DNA from: Deltaproteobacteria bacterium
Lineage (GTDB): Bacteria; SAR324; JACQKK01
Reading direction: 5' to 3'
Assembly (NCBI GenBank): GCA_029879595.1
Contig: JAOUPZ010000136.1
Location: 1-7,912 of the forward strand
DNA: 7,912 nt
Part shown: one piece after another, positions 5,481-7,912 of the stretch
How the letters are laid out: each line of letters opens with the position of its first letter
Numbering within the stretch: position 1 is the stretch's first letter
Made by a program: the position numbers and the translations under genes
The notes under the pieces: generated by a model
Told to the model about the DNA's origin: nothing
What the model saw: only the letters and a program-made list of their open reading frames with translations
Databases searched by the model: none

Positions 5481-6803
5481 TCAACGGACCTCAGACCCCG
5501 CAGAGAAGCTTCGGGCAAGCAGCCCGAACACCTTTCCCCGCACATGGCGTTCCTGGTTGAGAATGATCACGAATGGCCTGCGTTCCCCCTCCGGGGCAGG
5601 CAGATACCCGGCCAGCGAATAAACACCGGTGAGGGTTCCGGTCTTGGCCGGCACCTGGTAGGGCGGTTTGCCATAGGGCTTTAGCAGCTCCCTCCAGGGA
5701 TAAAACTCATCCACAATACGCAGCATGGCCTCCAGCCCCACATGGTTGCGCCGGGAGAGGCCCGAGCCTTCCGTCAGCAAAACCTCGCCGCCCTTCAATC
5801 CCAGATCGTTGAGCAGATAGTCCATCACCTGCCCCACCCCATCGGCCAGCGAAACACGCCGCCCGTCGCCCACCGCCCTCTGCCCCAGGGCCAGCACCAG
5901 CGAGTTGGCGATGAAATTGTTGGAAAACTCCATCATGGCCCGCACGACCTCTGTCAGGGGGCGGCTGTTACGGTAAACCAGCAGCGGCTTCAGCCCCGGC
6001 GGAACCCTGCCGGTGCGGGGCAGCCCCTTTATTTTCGCGCCCTGGGCCCGAAAAAACTCAACCGCCAGTTCCCCGGCGTACTGGATGCCCCTCACCCCGC
6101 GGGCGGCCAGGTTTATGCGGTGAGTGCCGGGGGGCAGTCCGCCGGCCAGCCTGCGGCCTAGCGGAGTCAGCGGGGTCTGGGGTTCGGCGCTTTCCACCCG
6201 GGCCTTTGAGCCCCGGCCCTGAACACGGACATTGACCGTATTGAAGTTGGCCACCAGGGCGCCCAGCGGCGCGTCATAGGGATTCAGCGTTGACCCGGCC
6301 CCGTCCACCTCCAGGTCTGCCACCAGGGCGCTCTCATCCAGGATGACCTCATCCAGGGGCCGGCTGAAGGCTCCCGCCTGCTCCAGGGCGGAGGCCAGCA
6401 GAACCCACTCCTCCGAAACCAGGAAGGGGTCCGCATGCCCCCGGATGTACAGACGGCCCTGGTCCACAAAGACCTCGGTTTCAAAGCGGTAATCCGGCCC
6501 CAGCCTGTTCAGGGCCGCCAGAGCGGTGGCCAGCTTGATGATGGACGCCGGTACATAGCGCCCCGGGTTCTGCTGGAAGACAACCGTGCCGTTCTTTCCC
6601 ACGGCCACTCCGCCGTGGTCCAGCAGCCGGCTCAGTTTTTCGCGCAGTTCCCCGTTGCCGGCACCGCTATCAGCACCGCTATCAGCACCGCTGCCTGACC
6701 GGGCGGCTGGACCATCGTCTGCCCGTGCGGGCCCCGCCGCCAGAGGCAGAAGCAGCAGGGCCAGCAAAACCGGCAGGATCAGCAGAACCGACAGGTTTGA
6801 CAT
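5481..6803 (-). CDS. dacB: PBP4-type D-alanyl-D-alanine carboxypeptidase/endopeptidase (peptidase family S13)
   Basis: This low-molecular-mass class C penicillin-binding protein cuts terminal D-Ala or peptide cross-links in periplasmic peptidoglycan. The three active-site motifs are present: Ser87-Ile-Ile-Lys90, Ser294-Asn-Asn296 and Lys387-Thr-Gly389. About 207 residues separate the first two, enough for the inserted domains typical of S13 enzymes, though somewhat shorter than in E. coli DacB. An N-terminal hydrophobic segment ends in Ala-Arg-Ala28, a good signal-peptidase I site. ATG 6801-6803 was chosen because AAGGTGG lies eight bases upstream and the start falls 20 bases after the Fpg stop. 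ATG 6834-6836 and TTG 6843-6845 are in frame but overlap Fpg and lack a close ribosome site. A Ser-Gly-Ala-Asp repeat follows the signal peptide. It is probably cotranscribed with Fpg. Confidence 0.9.
   Translation of the reverse strand: MSNLSVLLILPVLLALLLLPLAAGPARADDGPAARSGSGADSGADSGAGNGELREKLSRLLDHGGVAVGKNGTVVFQQNPGRYVPASIIKLATALAALNRLGPDYRFETEVFVDQGRLYIRGHADPFLVSEEWVLLASALEQAGAFSRPLDEVILDESALVADLEVDGAGSTLNPYDAPLGALVANFNTVNVRVQGRGSKARVESAEPQTPLTPLGRRLAGGLPPGTHRINLAARGVRGIQYAGELAVEFFRAQGAKIKGLPRTGRVPPGLKPLLVYRNSRPLTEVVRAMMEFSNNFIANSLVLALGQRAVGDGRRVSLADGVGQVMDYLLNDLGLKGGEVLLTEGSGLSRRNHVGLEAMLRIVDEFYPWRELLKPYGKPPYQVPAKTGTLTGVYSLAGYLPAPEGERRPFVIILNQERHVRGKVFGLLARSFSAGSEVR
6661..6696. repeat. 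12-bp coding tandem repeat in the PBP4 linker
   Basis: GCACCGCTATCA occurs at 6661-6672 and 6673-6684, followed by a diverged copy at 6685-6696. On the coding strand it gives Ser-Gly-Ala-Asp repeats at about residues 36-48, between the signal peptide and the catalytic domain. Confidence 0.85.
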
Positions 6804-6823
6804 AACACGCCCCACCTTCGGGG

Positions 6824-7642
6824 TCAGTTTTGACATCGGGGACAAAAGAAGGTGCTCCTTTGCTGTTGGACAATTCGCCGGATGGGGGTTTCACATTCCG
6901 GACAGGGCTGACCGGTACGGCCATACACTTTAAGAAAATGCTGGAACTCCCCGGATTTATCATCCACCCGGGCGTAGTCGGAGATGGTCGTGCCGTTCTT
7001 TTCCACCGCCAGGGCAAGAATATCCACCACCGCCCGGTGCAGCCGCCTGCCCTCGGGGCCGCTCAACGAGCCGGCGGGCCGAACGGGGTCCAACCGGGAG
7101 GCGAACATGATCTCCGAGGCGTAGATATTGCCCAGGCCGGCAATGCGCCGCTGATCCATCAGCCAGTGCTTCAGCGGGCTCCGGCTCCCGGCCAGCGCGG
7201 TGGCCAGCCGCTCCGCCGTGAAGTCCTCTGACAGCGGTTCCATGCCCAGCCGCGACAGGGGAGGCCCGGCCAGGGGGTCCTCGGACAGGCCCAGGGTCCC
7301 CAGACAGCGCAGATCCTGAAAGACCAGCGCGCGGCCGTCGTCCAGCTCGAACCAGACCCGCATGTGCCGACCCGGCTGCCTCGGCAGGGCCGAGAGCACG
7401 AATTTGCCCGTCATTCTCAGGTGGGCCACCATGCTGCCGCCGGAATCCAGGGCGAAGAGCAGATACTTGCCCCGTCTGCTTACCCTGCCGAAGGAGCGCC
7501 CCTCCAATCCGGCACGGAAGGCTTCCTCCGGGGCTCCTTCCAGGGCATCCCCGCGGAAAATCCGCACCCGGCTGACGCGCCTTCCCGGCAGTTCCCGGTT
7601 CAGCTCCCTGACAATGGTTTCCACCTCCGGCAGTTCCGGCAT
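6824..7642 (-). CDS. mutM: Formamidopyrimidine-DNA glycosylase / AP lyase (Fpg, MutM)
   Basis: Fpg removes 8-oxoguanine and ring-opened purines from DNA and nicks the abasic site. The 272-residue product starts MPELPEVE, giving after Met removal the catalytic N-terminal proline (Pro2) and Glu3. Lys59 in RRGKYLLF is the conserved beta-turn lysine; HLRMTGKF (74-81) carries the Met wedge; GLGNIYASE (169-177) is the helix-two-turn-helix; and Cys247, Cys250, Cys267 and Cys270 form the C-terminal zinc finger ending CPRCQ. Length is normal. In the DLRCLG segment (110-115) Arg112 fits the intercalating arginine, while Leu114 stands where E. coli has Phe110. GAGGA sits seven bases before the ATG. The PBP4 gene follows in the same direction after 20 bases, suggesting an operon. 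Confidence 0.96.
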   Translation of the reverse strand: MPELPEVETIVRELNRELPGRRVSRVRIFRGDALEGAPEEAFRAGLEGRSFGRVSRRGKYLLFALDSGGSMVAHLRMTGKFVLSALPRQPGRHMRVWFELDDGRALVFQDLRCLGTLGLSEDPLAGPPLSRLGMEPLSEDFTAERLATALAGSRSPLKHWLMDQRRIAGLGNIYASEIMFASRLDPVRPAGSLSGPEGRRLHRAVVDILALAVEKNGTTISDYARVDDKSGEFQHFLKVYGRTGQPCPECETPIRRIVQQQRSTFFCPRCQN

Positions 7643-7695
7643 TCCGTGTTCCTCATCCCATCCCCCGGTTTCAAGGCCTGCCCCCCCGGATTTAC

Positions 7696-7827
7696 GCCTC
7701 AGCGGCGGTCTTTAAGCCACTGAGCGCCGCCTCAGCGGCGGTCTTTAAGCCATTGAGCGCCGCCTCAGCGGCGGTCTTTAAGCCATTGAGCGCCGCCTCA
7801 GCGGCGGTCTTTAAGCCACTGCGAAAC
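7696..7827. repeat. 33-bp tandem repeat array, about 3.8 copies
   Basis: Units start at 7696, 7729, 7762 and 7795; each begins GCCTCAGCGGCGG and then TCTTTAAGCCA(C/T)TG. The first three are full length, with a single C/T difference in the first copy; the fourth diverges after CACTG. Each internal junction makes a 6-bp GC hairpin, CGCCGC-CTCA-GCGGCG (7725-7740, 7758-7773 and 7791-7806). Read on the minus strand, each unit contains codons for Trp-Leu-Lys-Asp-Arg-Arg and a TGA in the hairpin loop: it is a copy of the end of the upstream gene. There are no unique spacers, so it is not a CRISPR array. Confidence 0.95.
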
Positions 7828-7912
7828 CAGCATGGCCGTGCGCCGGGGGTCTTCCCGGGCCTGTTCCAGCATCTGGCTCCTCCCGAGCTTTTGGGGGTCA
7901 CCGCCCCGGGGG
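7798..7912 (-). CDS. Partial gene, C-terminus resembling flagellar MS-ring protein FliF
   Basis: Only the last 37 codons are inside the window, ending at TGA 7798-7800. The tail contains MLEQAREDPRRTAML followed by VSQWLKDRR. This resembles the extreme C-terminus of FliF, where an Asp-Pro-(Arg/Lys) step, a hydrophobic Ala-x-x-Val helix and a Trp before the end bind the switch protein FliG. The sampled segment is short, so chance similarity cannot be excluded. The reading frame is far more protein-like than the other two frames here. The next gene downstream is Fpg and not fliG, which is unusual for FliF. The stop codon lies within the last unit of a 33-bp repeat array that recopies this gene's end. 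Confidence 0.45.
   Translation of the reverse strand, partial: PRGGDPQKLGRSQMLEQAREDPRRTAMLVSQWLKDRR

Noticed and set aside
5171..5545. Minus-strand 124-codon frame across the zinc-ribbon gene
   Set aside because: It overlaps the end of PBP4 and the paired CxxC gene antisense and has no motif of its own.
6804..6845. Longer PBP4 start at TTG 6845 or ATG 6836
   Set aside because: Both overlap the Fpg stop and lack a ribosome site at normal spacing; ATG 6803 has AAGGTGG eight bases upstream and begins directly with a signal peptide.
7696..7827. Possible CRISPR array
   Set aside because: Units abut without unique spacers, contain part of a coding sequence, and no cas gene is present.
7692..7901. 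Minus-strand frame giving 11-residue Leu-Lys-Thr-Ala-Ala-Glu repeats
   Set aside because: It is a second frame through the 33-bp repeats. Upstream of the repeats its sequence is not protein-like, whereas the overlapping frame ending at 7798 shows a plausible helical tail.

Overview
The window is GC-rich and densely coded. It looks like the chromosome of a flagellated Gram-negative bacterium with an outer membrane: it encodes a FadL-type porin, an outer-membrane-type lipase lipoprotein, a periplasmic PBP4-type enzyme, and possibly the end of FliF. The tRNA gene does not encode its CCA tail, which argues against an E. coli-like gammaproteobacterium. A deltaproteobacterial (Desulfobacterota-like) host is a guess only. 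No integrase, transposase, CRISPR array or phage gene is visible.

Layout. Positions 1-3941 form a minus-strand block, read right to left: glucokinase (2790-3941), a VolA-like surface lipase lipoprotein (444-2639) and the start of a FadL-family fatty-acid porin (1-330, cut by the window edge). The lipase and porin form a logical lipid-scavenging pair: the lipase frees fatty acids from extracellular lysophospholipid and the porin imports them. Diverging to the right are tRNA-Val(UAC) at 4162-4234, a degenerate repeat tract, an unrecognised exported or lipoprotein-like protein (4415-5053) and a small zinc-ribbon-like protein (5270-5473). These converge on a second minus-strand block: a possible FliF C-terminus (7798-7912), an array of 33-bp repeats, the DNA repair glycosylase Fpg/MutM (6824-7642) and a PBP4-type D-Ala-D-Ala carboxypeptidase/endopeptidase (5481-6803).

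The most unusual feature is the density of short tandem repeats, about ten loci in 7.9 kb with units of 9 to 33 bp. They sit in gene ends, gene gaps and probably disordered protein segments. In-frame repeats lengthen the N-terminus of the porin, the N-terminus of the unknown exported protein, the post-signal linker of PBP4 and a loop of glucokinase. The largest array repeats the 3' end of the FliF-like gene, including its stop codon and a GC hairpin. No convincing Rho-independent terminator was found.
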